A stretch of DNA of 42,887 nucleotides, taken from positions 1 through 42,887 of the forward strand of contig ONPN01000028.1 of NCBI GenBank assembly GCA_900319695.1. Reading direction: 5' to 3'. Under the pieces are notes generated by a model. It saw only the letters and a list, made by a program, of their open reading frames with translations, did not search any database and had not been told where the DNA came from. This document shows, one piece after another, positions 23,589 through 30,864 of the stretch (positions within the stretch are counted from its first letter, which is position 1; each line of letters begins with the position of its first letter). The translations under genes and the position numbers were made by a program. The stretch is from an uncultured Eubacteriales bacterium (lineage in GTDB: Bacteria > Bacillota > Clostridia > Oscillospirales > Oscillospiraceae).

Positions 23589-23695
23589 TTTTCGTTTACT
23601 ATTATAAGATCTGATGCCGTTTTTCTGCCCCTGGCGGGGCAAGCGAAAAACAAGGCTATATCGTAAACGTAATTTTCAATTTCGTTTACGATATA
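23572..23695. repeat. Three consecutive hairpins after spoIIID
   Basis: Stem 1, ATAGTAAAC/GTTTACTAT (23572-23602), encloses the spoIIID stop codon. Stem 2, GTTTTTC/GAAAAAC (23619-23651), has an inner TGCCCC/GGGGCA stem. Stem 3, TATATCGTAAACG/CGTTTACGATATA (23657-23695), has an inner AATT/AATT. Stems 1 and 3 share the GTAAAC/GTTTAC core. Together with the terminator at 23731 they make a heavily structured 3' region, possibly mRNA-stabilising or a relic of a repeat element. Confidence 0.6.
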
Positions 23696-23730
23696 AAGGC
23701 GATACGGTACGATCCGCCCGGACATAGGAA

Positions 23731-23754
23731 AAGGAGCCGCCAGCGCGGCTCCTT
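23731..23754. terminator. Bidirectional terminator between spoIIID and the VOC gene
   Basis: AAGGAGCCGC pairs with GCGGCTCCTT around CAGC. On the plus strand it is followed by CCTTTG; on the minus strand the 3' side reads CTCCTTTTCC. It lies between the convergent ends of spoIIID and the VOC-family gene. Confidence 0.8.
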
Positions 23755-23785
23755 CCTTTGTTAACATAATATAGGCGACATAAAA

Positions 23786-24166
23786 CTATTCGTGGATCTC
23801 CAGGGGCATATTGTCGGGATCGCGGAAGAAGGTCATTTTCTTTCCGGTGAAGGTGTCGAGGCGCACCGGCTCACATTCAATGCCGAGGGCGGCGAGCTCT
23901 GCCGCGGTTTCGTCCACGCTCTCCACGCGAAAGGCGAGATGGCGCAGCCCGTATGCCTCCGGCGACAGTCGGGCGGGATGGCCGCGCATGATGAACAGCT
24001 CAAGCTCGGTCTCCTCGTTCACACGGAGATCAATTTTCCAGTCGTCGCGCTCGGGCCGATAATTCTCGCGGATGACGGCAAAGCCGAGCTTTCGGACATA
24101 GAAATCCAGGGCGGCGTCTCTGTCGGAGCAGATGAGCGCGATATGGTGAACGGCGTTCAGCTTCAT
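23786..24166 (-). CDS. VOC-family (glyoxalase/bleomycin-resistance superfamily) protein, GloA2/YaeR-like
   Basis: A 126-residue single-domain metalloprotein of the vicinal oxygen chelate fold. It starts KLNAVHHIALICSDRDAALDFYVRKLGF, with the first metal-ligand histidine at H8, has the ELELFIMRGHPARLSPEAYGLRHLAFRV centre with a second ligand in RHLAF, and ends FFRDPDNMPLEIHE, where the last ligand is the glutamate of LEIHE. This resembles the YaeR/SMU1112c-type subgroup, generally annotated as glyoxalase-like with unproven substrate. GGAGGGAG lies upstream of the ATG. Its upstream region holds the 14-bp tandem array at 24189-24264. Confidence 0.85.
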   Translation of the reverse strand: MKLNAVHHIALICSDRDAALDFYVRKLGFAVIRENYRPERDDWKIDLRVNEETELELFIMRGHPARLSPEAYGLRHLAFRVESVDETAAELAALGIECEPVRLDTFTGKKMTFFRDPDNMPLEIHE

Positions 24167-24188
24167 GGGCGGACTCCCTCCATAGTTT

Positions 24189-24264
24189 ACCGAAAATAGA
24201 CTACATAAGAATAGTTACATAAAGATAGCTACATAAAATAGAAAACATAAAGCAGTTTACATAA
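24189..24264. repeat. 14-bp tandem repeat array upstream of the VOC gene
   Basis: ACATAA recurs at 24203, 24217, 24231, 24245 and 24259, exactly 14 bases apart, with a degenerate sixth unit (ACCGAA) at 24189. The unit is roughly ACATAAxAATAGxxT. The array fills the gap between the VOC gene start and the glycosyltransferase stop codon, which lies inside the last unit. Very AT-rich in a GC-rich region, it could be a binding array for a regulator or simply slipped-strand expansion. Confidence 0.85.
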
Positions 24265-25732
24265 AACGATCCAGATACCGCGTCAGCTCGTCGAACCAGC
24301 TGCGAAGCTGCTGCTCGCGGGCGCGCAGCTCCTCCGTGGGTCTGGCCTGCCCGGACTCCCGGTCGGAGCGGTCCGAGGCAAGCTGCATCTGCTCGAGGCG
24401 GCGCTGGCCCTCGGCCATGACCTCGTCGCGCAGCTTCCGATAGTTGTCCGTCAGCTCCCGCATCCGGGCCTTCTGGCGGTCCCGGCTCTGGTTGTAGCCG
24501 TCCATGGCCTGCGCGATGTTGTGGATGAGCTCGTCGGTCAGCCCCGCGTGGACGGGGTACTTCCCGGCGCGGTAGTTGTCGATCACGACCTCATAGCGGC
24601 GGCAGGCATTGGCGACGGCGTCCTCCCAGGAGAGGTAGAGATGGCGCAGCGCGCCCTCGCCGACAGCTCTGAGGGTCTCAGGTTGTTTACATAATTCTTC
24701 AAGCTTTGCCGCCATGCTCGCGGCGTTTTCCTCAATGAGAAAGCCGCTCACGCCGTCTTCCACATCCTCCGCCGCGCAGCTTCCCGCGATCAGCACGCTC
24801 GCCAGCGAGCAGGCCGCGGCCTCGCGCACGACCAGACCGTTGGTGTCGAAGGTAGAGGGGAAGAGGAAGAGGTCAGCCCGGCAGTACCAGGCGCGGATGC
24901 GCTCACGGTCACGGATGGGCTCGGCAAAGAACACCACGTCCGTAAGCCCCAGGTTTTCGGCATAGGCGACGATCTCCTCCTTGTCGCCGCCGCCCCCGAC
25001 GAAGACCATGCGGAAAGCCTGGCCCGTCTCGCGCAGGGTTTTCAGCGCGTCGAGGATGATGCGGATGCCCTTGTACCACATCATGCGCCCGACGAAGAGG
25101 AAGACAGGCATGTTATCGGGCAGATCAAAGCCGCCGGTGACCTCTGCGATCAGTTCGTCGGAGACGCGGCCCTTCGGGAAATCGACGCCGTTCGGCATGA
25201 CGAGCCAGTCCCCCTCGTAGCCGAGGGAGCGCAGATTCTCGCCCGCGCCGCGGCTGACGGTCCAGACCTCGTCGCAGGCGGCGATGTTCTGCACCAGCAG
25301 GTGCTTGGCCTGCTCCTGCAGGAGCTTGGAGGAGATGGCGTTGGCAATGTCGATATCAAACTTCGTGTGGTAGGTCAGCACCAGCGGCACGTTGATGCTG
25401 TCGCGCAGGGAGCGGGCCAGCATGGTGGACGAGATGGGACAGTGGCTGTGAATGAGCGAGAAGCGCTCGGCCGCCAGCTTCTTCTGCACCTCCGGCGTAA
25501 AGGGGAAGCCCGCGTGGTAGCCGACCAGCTTCGTCAGATCTACGCTCGGATAGCGCAGCACGGGGAAGGGGTAGGCGGAGTCGTCGGCCGCGGCGTTGTA
25601 CGGGGTGACGACCGTGGTCTTTCCGTACTGGCGCGTGATGATCTCCGCGTAATTCATGACGGCGTTGACCACCCCGTCGATCTCCGGCGGGAAGGAATCG
25701 TTGATAAGGCAGATGTTGAGATTGTCAGACAT
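24257..25732 (-). CDS. GT4 family glycosyltransferase with C-terminal coiled coil
   Basis: A 491-residue GT-B retaining glycosyltransferase, similar in layout to diacylglycerol glucosyltransferases that make membrane glycolipids. The N-terminal acceptor domain opens ICLINDSFPPEIDGVVNAVMNYA; HSHCPISSTMLARSLRDSI and LTYHTKFDIDIA follow. The donor domain has LFVGRMMWYKGIRIILDAL and FPSTFDTNGLVVREAAACS, where the usual EX7E pair is D-x7-E. Residues from about 400 on form a charged, Gln/Arg/Glu-rich helix (QSRDRQKARMRELTDNYRKL and beyond) absent from standard family members, likely a coiled coil or membrane-surface helix. AAGGAG precedes the ATG. It is separate from the surface-polysaccharide operon. 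The acceptor is inferred. Confidence 0.82.
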   Translation of the reverse strand: MSDNLNICLINDSFPPEIDGVVNAVMNYAEIITRQYGKTTVVTPYNAAADDSAYPFPVLRYPSVDLTKLVGYHAGFPFTPEVQKKLAAERFSLIHSHCPISSTMLARSLRDSINVPLVLTYHTKFDIDIANAISSKLLQEQAKHLLVQNIAACDEVWTVSRGAGENLRSLGYEGDWLVMPNGVDFPKGRVSDELIAEVTGGFDLPDNMPVFLFVGRMMWYKGIRIILDALKTLRETGQAFRMVFVGGGGDKEEIVAYAENLGLTDVVFFAEPIRDRERIRAWYCRADLFLFPSTFDTNGLVVREAAACSLASVLIAGSCAAEDVEDGVSGFLIEENAASMAAKLEELCKQPETLRAVGEGALRHLYLSWEDAVANACRRYEVVIDNYRAGKYPVHAGLTDELIHNIAQAMDGYNQSRDRQKARMRELTDNYRKLRDEVMAEGQRRLEQMQLASDRSDRESGQARPTEELRAREQQLRSWFDELTRYLDRFM

Positions 25733-25752
25733 AGTTGCTCCTTCATGGAAAT

Positions 25753-25782
25753 CCGGGCGGGAGACTATTCACCTCCGCCCGG
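25753..25782 (-). terminator. Hairpin downstream of fbp
   Basis: CCGGGCGG pairs with CCGCCCGG around a 14-base loop, between the fbp stop and the start of the GT4 gene. In the minus-strand direction it is followed by ATTTCC, in the plus direction by TTTATCTT. It is a plausible, possibly partial, terminator of fbp. Confidence 0.5.
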
Positions 25783-25787
25783 TTTAT

Positions 25788-25850
25788 CTTGGCTCCCCTG
25801 AAAGGGGAGCTGTCATGGCCGATCTCCCGCGAGACCATGACTGAGGGGTT
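25788..25850. repeat. Half copy of the CTTGGCTCCCC palindromic repeat
   Basis: It starts CTTGGCTCCCCTGAAAGGGG and contains AGCTGTC and GACTGAGGGG as in the full copies at 30649 and 42608, with an inner CATGG/CCATG stem in place of theirs. The right half is missing: the sequence runs directly into the fbp stop codon. Confidence 0.75.
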
Positions 25851-27825
25851 ATCCTTTATCCTGTTTGATCACGCCCACGCGGTAGGCCTCGAGCAGGAGC
25901 ATGAGGTCATCGATCTTGGCGGCGATCTCGCGGCCGTCGTTGGTGTCGGCAATGGTGACGCGCCTGGCGTAGGTCAGCACCGGGATGATCCTCGAGTCCA
26001 TGTCCCGGTTGTTGCGCACGGTCTCCTCCGCGGTGGCGAAGGGCTCATGCTCGGACAGATACATCTCATGGGAGTTGGACACCAGGGTGTAGCCCGCGAT
26101 GCCGGTGACGGACTGGTAGGCCTTGGACATGCCGCCGTCGATGATGACCAGCTTGCGCGGCACCTTGATGGGGCTCTCGCCCTTGCGGATTTTCACGGGG
26201 ATGTGGCCGTTGACGATGACGGCCTCGGGGTCGGTGATGCCGAACTCCCCGAGCACGCGGTCGCAGGCCTCCGCGTTGTAGGCCAGGGTGAAATAGGGGT
26301 CGGAGTGCTCCTTGTGCAGCTTCTTGTCCTCGACAAAGTAGCGCTCGAAGGTGGCCATCTTGTCCTTGCCGAACAGCGGCGACTTGCTGCCGCACCAGAG
26401 ATACCACATAAAGTCCGCCCCGCGCTTGCGCCTCTCCTTGTCCTTGGAGTAGCGGCCCTGGCGCACCAGCTCTTCGCAGCGGTCGAAGAGGCCGCGGCCA
26501 TGGCAGCTCACGCCGTAGATGTCCATCTCGGTAAAGCTGCCGTCGGCCTCCATCGGGATGCAGCCGTGGAACATCAGGCAGCCGTTGTAGTAGCGGTACA
26601 TGGCGCCCTTTTTGTACAGAAAGTCGATATGGCGCTGGAGCTTGTCGCAGTTGAGGAAGGAGACCTGCAGGCCCTCCAGCACCTTCTGCTCGCCGGGCGT
26701 GAGGGCGTAGGGGTCGGCCGGGTCGATGGTCGGGAAATTCGTGTCCTGCAGGGGGTACTCCGCTCCATCAATGGTCACGACGCCGCGGGTGAGATCCATC
26801 TTGTCCAGCAGCATGCGGTCGTCCATGCGGTACTCGGGGTGGAGCTTCGCGGTCTGGCCCTCAATCTTGAACTGGATGACGGCCATGGCCTTGTGCATCT
26901 TGGCGATGATCTCGTCGTCGTGGGGGTCGGCCTCGTCGCCGGGGCCGCTCTTGGGCATGAAGCAGGCGCAGGGGTCGTTTGCGTAGGTCTCGAGCGCAAA
27001 GAGGGACAGGGGCCGCATGTTGATGCCGTAGCCGCCCTCCATGAAGTCGTAGTTTTTATAGCGCAGGCAGATGCGCACGGCGTTGGCGATGCAGCACAGC
27101 TCGCCCGCGGCCGCGCCCATCCAGAGGATGTCGTGGTTGCCCCACTGGATGTCGATGTGGCGCTGCTTTTCGAGCTCGTCCATCACGAGATGGGGGCTGT
27201 CGCCGCGGTCAAAGATGTCGCCCACGACGTGGAGTCTGTCGATGACGGAGTCGTGCACCAGATGGCACATGGCGATGATGAAGCTGTCGGCGGCGTCGGT
27301 GTCGATGATGGACTGGATGATCTGGCCGAAGTAGTCCTCCTTGTTGAAATCCTTGCTGCCGGTGGTCATGAGCTCGGTGATGATGTACTCATAGTCCTTG
27401 GGCAGCATACGCTGGACCTTGGAGCGGGTGTACTTCGAGGTTGTGATCTTGCAGATGGCGATGAGCTGCTTGAGCGTGATGGTGTACCACTCGGGATTGA
27501 GCTGTCCGTGATGGCGCATGTGGCGGAGCTTGAGCTCGGGGTAGTAGATCAGCGTCGCCAGCGCGTCGCGGTCGGCGGAGGGGACGTAGTCGCCCAGCGC
27601 CTGGTCGATCTTGCGCCGCACCGAACCGGAGGCGTTGCGCAGGATGTGGCGCAGGCCCTGATACTCCCCGTGGATATCGCTGATGTAGTGCTCGGTGCCC
27701 TTCGGCAGGTTCAAAATCGCGCGCAGATTGATGATCTCGGTCTGCACCGCCTGCGTGGTGGGATAGCTGCGGGAAAGCGTTTTGAGATAACGCAGGGTCT
27801 TTTCGTCAAAAGTCATCTCTGTCAT
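25849..27825 (-). CDS. fbp: Fructose-1,6-bisphosphatase class III
   Basis: It dephosphorylates fructose-1,6-bisphosphate to fructose-6-phosphate in gluconeogenesis. The 658-residue length fits the Firmicute-specific class III enzyme, a metallophosphoesterase unrelated to class I. Visible motifs are YISDIHGEYQGLRHIL, GDIFDRGDSPHLVMDEL (metal-binding GD-x-x-D-R-G) and WGNHDILWMGAAAG (GNHD), with IVNGHIPVKIRKGESPIKV and VIIDGGMSKAYQ in the C-terminal part. The start is the ATG at 27825, behind AAGGAG, while an in-frame ATG at 27846 is upstream of it. The gene is monocistronic and its stop codon abuts a half copy of a dispersed repeat. Confidence 0.95.
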   Translation of the reverse strand: MTEMTFDEKTLRYLKTLSRSYPTTQAVQTEIINLRAILNLPKGTEHYISDIHGEYQGLRHILRNASGSVRRKIDQALGDYVPSADRDALATLIYYPELKLRHMRHHGQLNPEWYTITLKQLIAICKITTSKYTRSKVQRMLPKDYEYIITELMTTGSKDFNKEDYFGQIIQSIIDTDAADSFIIAMCHLVHDSVIDRLHVVGDIFDRGDSPHLVMDELEKQRHIDIQWGNHDILWMGAAAGELCCIANAVRICLRYKNYDFMEGGYGINMRPLSLFALETYANDPCACFMPKSGPGDEADPHDDEIIAKMHKAMAVIQFKIEGQTAKLHPEYRMDDRMLLDKMDLTRGVVTIDGAEYPLQDTNFPTIDPADPYALTPGEQKVLEGLQVSFLNCDKLQRHIDFLYKKGAMYRYYNGCLMFHGCIPMEADGSFTEMDIYGVSCHGRGLFDRCEELVRQGRYSKDKERRKRGADFMWYLWCGSKSPLFGKDKMATFERYFVEDKKLHKEHSDPYFTLAYNAEACDRVLGEFGITDPEAVIVNGHIPVKIRKGESPIKVPRKLVIIDGGMSKAYQSVTGIAGYTLVSNSHEMYLSEHEPFATAEETVRNNRDMDSRIIPVLTYARRVTIADTNDGREIAAKIDDLMLLLEAYRVGVIKQDKG

Positions 27826-27880
27826 AGCCTGCTCCTTTATATACATAATAGAGTTTACATAAAAATTCGCAATTCCCGAC

Positions 27881-27961
27881 CGTAGGGGCCAATGCCCTCA
27901 TCGGCCCGCGTATCCTGTACCGCGTCCGGGGGGCGGGTCGATCAGGGGATCGACCCCTACG
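27881..27961. repeat. Copy of the CGTAGGGGC dispersed palindromic repeat
   Basis: The left end CGTAGGGGCCAATGCCCTCA and the right end GATCGACCCCTACG form the outer inverted repeats, each with an inner stem. The reverse complement matches 33579-33660 over both arms, with a diverged centre that keeps CCGGACG. It lies between the fbp start and the nitroreductase stop. Confidence 0.8.
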
Positions 27962-27979
27962 GCGCGAGGTTTGCGCGCT

Positions 27980-28504
27980 TCACTCCACCCAGAACACCCG
28001 TCCGTCCTTCCGGGGCTTCGCCGCGGGGAGTGGGCCGTCGGGGTATCCGACGATGCAGTGGCCGATGCCCTCGTAATCGCCCTCGATGCCGAGCTCCTTC
28101 AAAATCGCCTTCCCCTCGTCGGAGTCAAACTCCTGGCGGGCGCGGTTGATCCAGCAGCTGCCGAGGCCCAGGGCGTGGGCGGCCAGCATCATGTTCCCCA
28201 TGGCGAGGGCTCCGTCGTATACATGGTTATAGCTTGATTTGTCAGACAGCACCAGCAGCACGGCGGGCGCGCCGAAGAAGGGGTCGAAGCCCTCGGCCCA
28301 GCCGCCGATTCTGCGGTTCATCTCCATGAGCCGGTCGCGGAGCTTCCTGTCCGTGATCGCCACGATAATGGCCGACTGCAGACCCTTGCCACTCGGGGCG
28401 TAGAGCCCGGCCTCGATGATCTGTTCCAGAATCTCCCGCGGCGGCGTCTCCGGCCTGTAGCTCCGGCAGCTTCGGCGGGTCAGAAGCAGCTCCATGTTGT
28501 CCAT
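27980..28504 (-). CDS. Nitroreductase-family flavoprotein
   Basis: A 174-residue FMN-dependent oxidoreductase. The N-terminal LTRRSCRSYRPETPPREILEQIIEAGLYAPSGKGLQ holds the R-S-x-R-x-Y and APSG FMN-binding motifs of the family. GNMMLAAHALGLGSCWI is the conserved central helix, and IVGYPDGPLPAAKPRK the usual C-terminal GYP-x(n)-KPRK motif. Substrate unknown; members reduce nitroaromatics, quinones or flavins with NAD(P)H. The start codon overlaps the kinase stop as TGATG, so translation is coupled to the kinase gene. Confidence 0.9.
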   Translation of the reverse strand: MDNMELLLTRRSCRSYRPETPPREILEQIIEAGLYAPSGKGLQSAIIVAITDRKLRDRLMEMNRRIGGWAEGFDPFFGAPAVLLVLSDKSSYNHVYDGALAMGNMMLAAHALGLGSCWINRARQEFDSDEGKAILKELGIEGDYEGIGHCIVGYPDGPLPAAKPRKDGRVFWVE

Positions 28505-29442
28505 CAGCTATCCTCCTCCACGTCGATGTCCAGCCCGAGCTCGCGGGGGCGAAAGCGCGGGCACACGTTCTCCGACACCTTGATGACCGACGCGGCCAGC
28601 CTTGTGCCGATCTCCACGGCCTCGCGCATGGATTTGTGATAGGTCAGGCCGATGGCCACGCCCGCGCAGAAGGCGTCGCCCGCGCCGGTGGTATCGCGCA
28701 CCTTGACATGCTCGGCGGGGTAGAAGCCCACCTCGCCGCTGCGGCTGGCGTAGACCGCGCCGCGGCTGCCCATGGTGACGACGATGGAGGGGATGTTCGC
28801 GCTCTCGAGTCTCGCGGGCAGATCGGCGCACAGCTCCTCGGGACTTGCCTTGGAGTAGTCGGTCACAAAGAGGATGCCCGCCTCGGCCTGGTTGCAGACA
28901 AAGCAGTCCATGCGCTGGAGAAGATCGCGCCGCTCGGTCGCAATGCCCATGTTGGCCACCACGCCGTAGACGGGCTTGCCGTACTTCTCGGCCAGATCCA
29001 GGGTTTTTTTGACGATGCGCTTGCCCATGTCGGCCTCGACGACCACACTGTCGGCGGCGCTGATGATCTCGTCGCCCTTCTCGTCCAGGATGTCCCGGAT
29101 GCGGTCGAGATCGGGGCGCTGGGAGATCGAGCCCGCAAGATCGCCCGTCTGGTCGAAGACCGCCAGCCACATCCCCATCCCGTTCGGGACGGCGCGGATG
29201 TAGTCGGTGTTGACCTTGTGGCTGCACAGCTTGCGCAAGACCTCCTCGCCCTGGGCGCTCTCATCCACAAGGCTGACGAAGGTGGGCCGCAGCTCCACGT
29301 TCGCGATGTCCTCCGCCACGTTGCGGCCCACGCCGCCGTGCACAAATTCGACGGAGCCGGCGTTGCGCCCCGTCGGCAGATAGAGATCCTGGGGAAAACC
29401 CTTGATGTCCACGAATACCGCGCCGATGACCACGATCGCCAT
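28504..29442 (-). CDS. PfkB-family carbohydrate/nucleoside kinase
   Basis: A 312-residue ribokinase-type enzyme that phosphorylates a sugar or nucleoside with ATP. It has the N-terminal strand IVVIGAVFVDIKG, the substrate lid motif HGGVGRNVAEDIANV (PfkB signature 1), NQAEAGILF in the centre and RDTTGAGDAFCAGVAIGL near 245 (signature 2, with the anion hole and catalytic aspartate). GGVGRNVAE is common in pseudouridine kinases and relatives, so a nucleoside such as pseudouridine is one option, but no pseudouridine glycosidase gene is adjacent. It is the first gene of a two-gene unit with the nitroreductase. Confidence 0.85.
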   Translation of the reverse strand: MAIVVIGAVFVDIKGFPQDLYLPTGRNAGSVEFVHGGVGRNVAEDIANVELRPTFVSLVDESAQGEEVLRKLCSHKVNTDYIRAVPNGMGMWLAVFDQTGDLAGSISQRPDLDRIRDILDEKGDEIISAADSVVVEADMGKRIVKKTLDLAEKYGKPVYGVVANMGIATERRDLLQRMDCFVCNQAEAGILFVTDYSKASPEELCADLPARLESANIPSIVVTMGSRGAVYASRSGEVGFYPAEHVKVRDTTGAGDAFCAGVAIGLTYHKSMREAVEIGTRLAASVIKVSENVCPRFRPRELGLDIDVEEDS

Positions 29443-29532
29443 ACGCGCCCTCCTTTGGCAGAGTAGTTTTTTCTTTTCTATGATCTAACTATAAAAAGAA
29501 TGTGAATATTTGTCAATGGGAAACGAAAGTCA

Positions 29533-29561
29533 TTTTCTTTTTTATGCTTTTGTGCTACAAT
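29533..29561 (+). promoter_or_regulatory. Candidate promoter of the aldose 1-epimerase gene
   Basis: TACAAT at 29556-29561 is preceded by TGC, giving an extended -10 (TGxTACAAT). The -35 position (29533-29538, TTTTCT) is weak. It lies in an AT-rich 150-base region between the divergent kinase and epimerase genes, about 32 bases before the epimerase start. Confidence 0.5.
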
Positions 29562-29593
29562 TCTCTTAATTAAAAAATGAGGAGGCTGTGTCC

Positions 29594-30631
29594 ATGTCCG
29601 TCAACATTCGTCCCTTTGGCTTCACCCGCGAGGGGGAGGAGGTCAAAGCCTATACCATCACCAATGAGATCGGCGCGTCCTGCACCCTGCTCGACTACGG
29701 CGCGACGATCCAGGCTCTCTGCGTTCCCGATAAGAACGGGAGCATGACCGACGTCGTCCTCGGCTACGACAGCGTGGCGGAGTACGAAAACGCAAACTAC
29801 TTCCTCGGCGCGACCATCGGCCGCTTTGCCAACCGCCTCGGCGGCGCAAAGTTTGAGCTCGGCGGCAGAGACTATATCCTCGCCAGAAACGACGGGGACA
29901 ACTGCCTCCACGGCGGCCGGCGCGGCTTTGACAGATACGTCTGGCAGGCGGAGATCGCGGACGACTATGCCGTGCGCTTCTCCCGTCTCAGCCCCGACGG
30001 GGAGGAAAATTTCCCCGGCAATCTCAGCGTCTCCGTCACCTTCCGCCTCACGCGCGAGGACTGCGGCCTCACCATAGGCTACGAGGCCCAGGGCGACGCC
30101 GACACCATCGTGAACCTCACCAACCACAGCTACTTCGACCTCTCCGGCTGCGGCAAGGCTATGGAGCAGACGCTCTGGATCAACGCCGATCGCTATCTCG
30201 AGCTCGGCGCGGGCACGCTCCCGACCGGCAAAATCGCTGCCGTTGCCGGCACGCCCTTCGATTTCACGCTGCCGAAGACCGTCGGGCAGGACATCGAAGC
30301 CGACAATGAGCAGCTTCGCCTCGGCTGCGGCTACGACCACAACTTCTGCCTCAATAACCCCGCCGACGCGGCGGAGCTTGCGAGCGCCGAGACCGGCATC
30401 CTCATGTGCGTCTCCACCACCATGCCCGGCGTGCAGTTTTACAGCGGCAACTTCCTGGACGAGCACCCCGGCAAGGGCGGCCGCATGATCCACCGCCGCG
30501 GCGCGGTCTGCCTCGAGACCCAGCTCTGGCCCGACGCGATGAACCACTGGGGCTTCCCCTGCGCGATCCTCAGAAAAGGGGAGAAGCTGGAAAGCGAGAC
30601 GAGCTATTTCTTCTCTGTGAAGAGAGATTAA
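29594..30631 (+). CDS. galM: Aldose 1-epimerase (galactose mutarotase)
   Basis: GalM interconverts alpha and beta anomers of galactose and glucose, feeding the Leloir pathway. The 345-residue product shows the family blocks GATIQALCVPDKNG, LGATIGRFANRLGGAKF, NCLHGGRRGFD, the catalytic histidine in NLTNHSYFDLSG near 178, GYDHNFCL, TTMPGVQFYSGNFL and LETQLWPDAMNH with the catalytic glutamate. The ATG at 29594 was chosen over GTG at 29588 because GAGGAGG is correctly spaced only for the ATG. It is likely monocistronic, followed by a dispersed repeat. Confidence 0.92.
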   Translation: MSVNIRPFGFTREGEEVKAYTITNEIGASCTLLDYGATIQALCVPDKNGSMTDVVLGYDSVAEYENANYFLGATIGRFANRLGGAKFELGGRDYILARNDGDNCLHGGRRGFDRYVWQAEIADDYAVRFSRLSPDGEENFPGNLSVSVTFRLTREDCGLTIGYEAQGDADTIVNLTNHSYFDLSGCGKAMEQTLWINADRYLELGAGTLPTGKIAAVAGTPFDFTLPKTVGQDIEADNEQLRLGCGYDHNFCLNNPADAAELASAETGILMCVSTTMPGVQFYSGNFLDEHPGKGGRMIHRRGAVCLETQLWPDAMNHWGFPCAILRKGEKLESETSYFFSVKRD

Positions 30632-30648
30632 GCGCGTTTCCCCGTGGG

Positions 30649-30781
30649 CTTGGCTCCCCCTCTGGGGGAGCTGTCACAATGCGTCTCCCGCAAGCATTGT
30701 GACTGAGAGGGTGTACGTCGCTGCAGACCCTCTCCGCCCCAGTGTGAGCACTGGGGCACCTCCCCCGGAGGGGGAGGCAAG
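30649..30781. repeat. Full copy of the CTTGGCTCCCC dispersed palindromic repeat
   Basis: The ends are CTTGGCTCCCCCTCTGGGGG and, inverted, CTTGCCTCCCCCTCCGGGGG. Inside lie further stems: CACAATGC/GCATTGTG, AGAGGGT/ACCCTCT and GCCCCAGTG/CACTGGGGC. It shares ends and the AGCTGTC/GACTGAG blocks with 42608-42706 and the half copy at 25788. It has no coding capacity. Confidence 0.85.
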
Positions 30782-30864
30782 GGCGGCGGCGTGACATCTC
30801 TCCCCGACGCGGGGAGGGGCAAGTTGATGCATTACACATTGAACCAACAAAAGAGGGGTACACT

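Noticed and set aside
24189-24264. CRISPR array
   Set aside because: Units are 14 bp with no spacers; no cas genes in the window.
25735-27885. Very long plus-strand open frame (716 codons) over fbp
   Set aside because: It is antisense to the unmistakable class III fbp, has runs of His/Asp/Val/Gly typical of mirrored GC-rich codons and no ribosome binding site.
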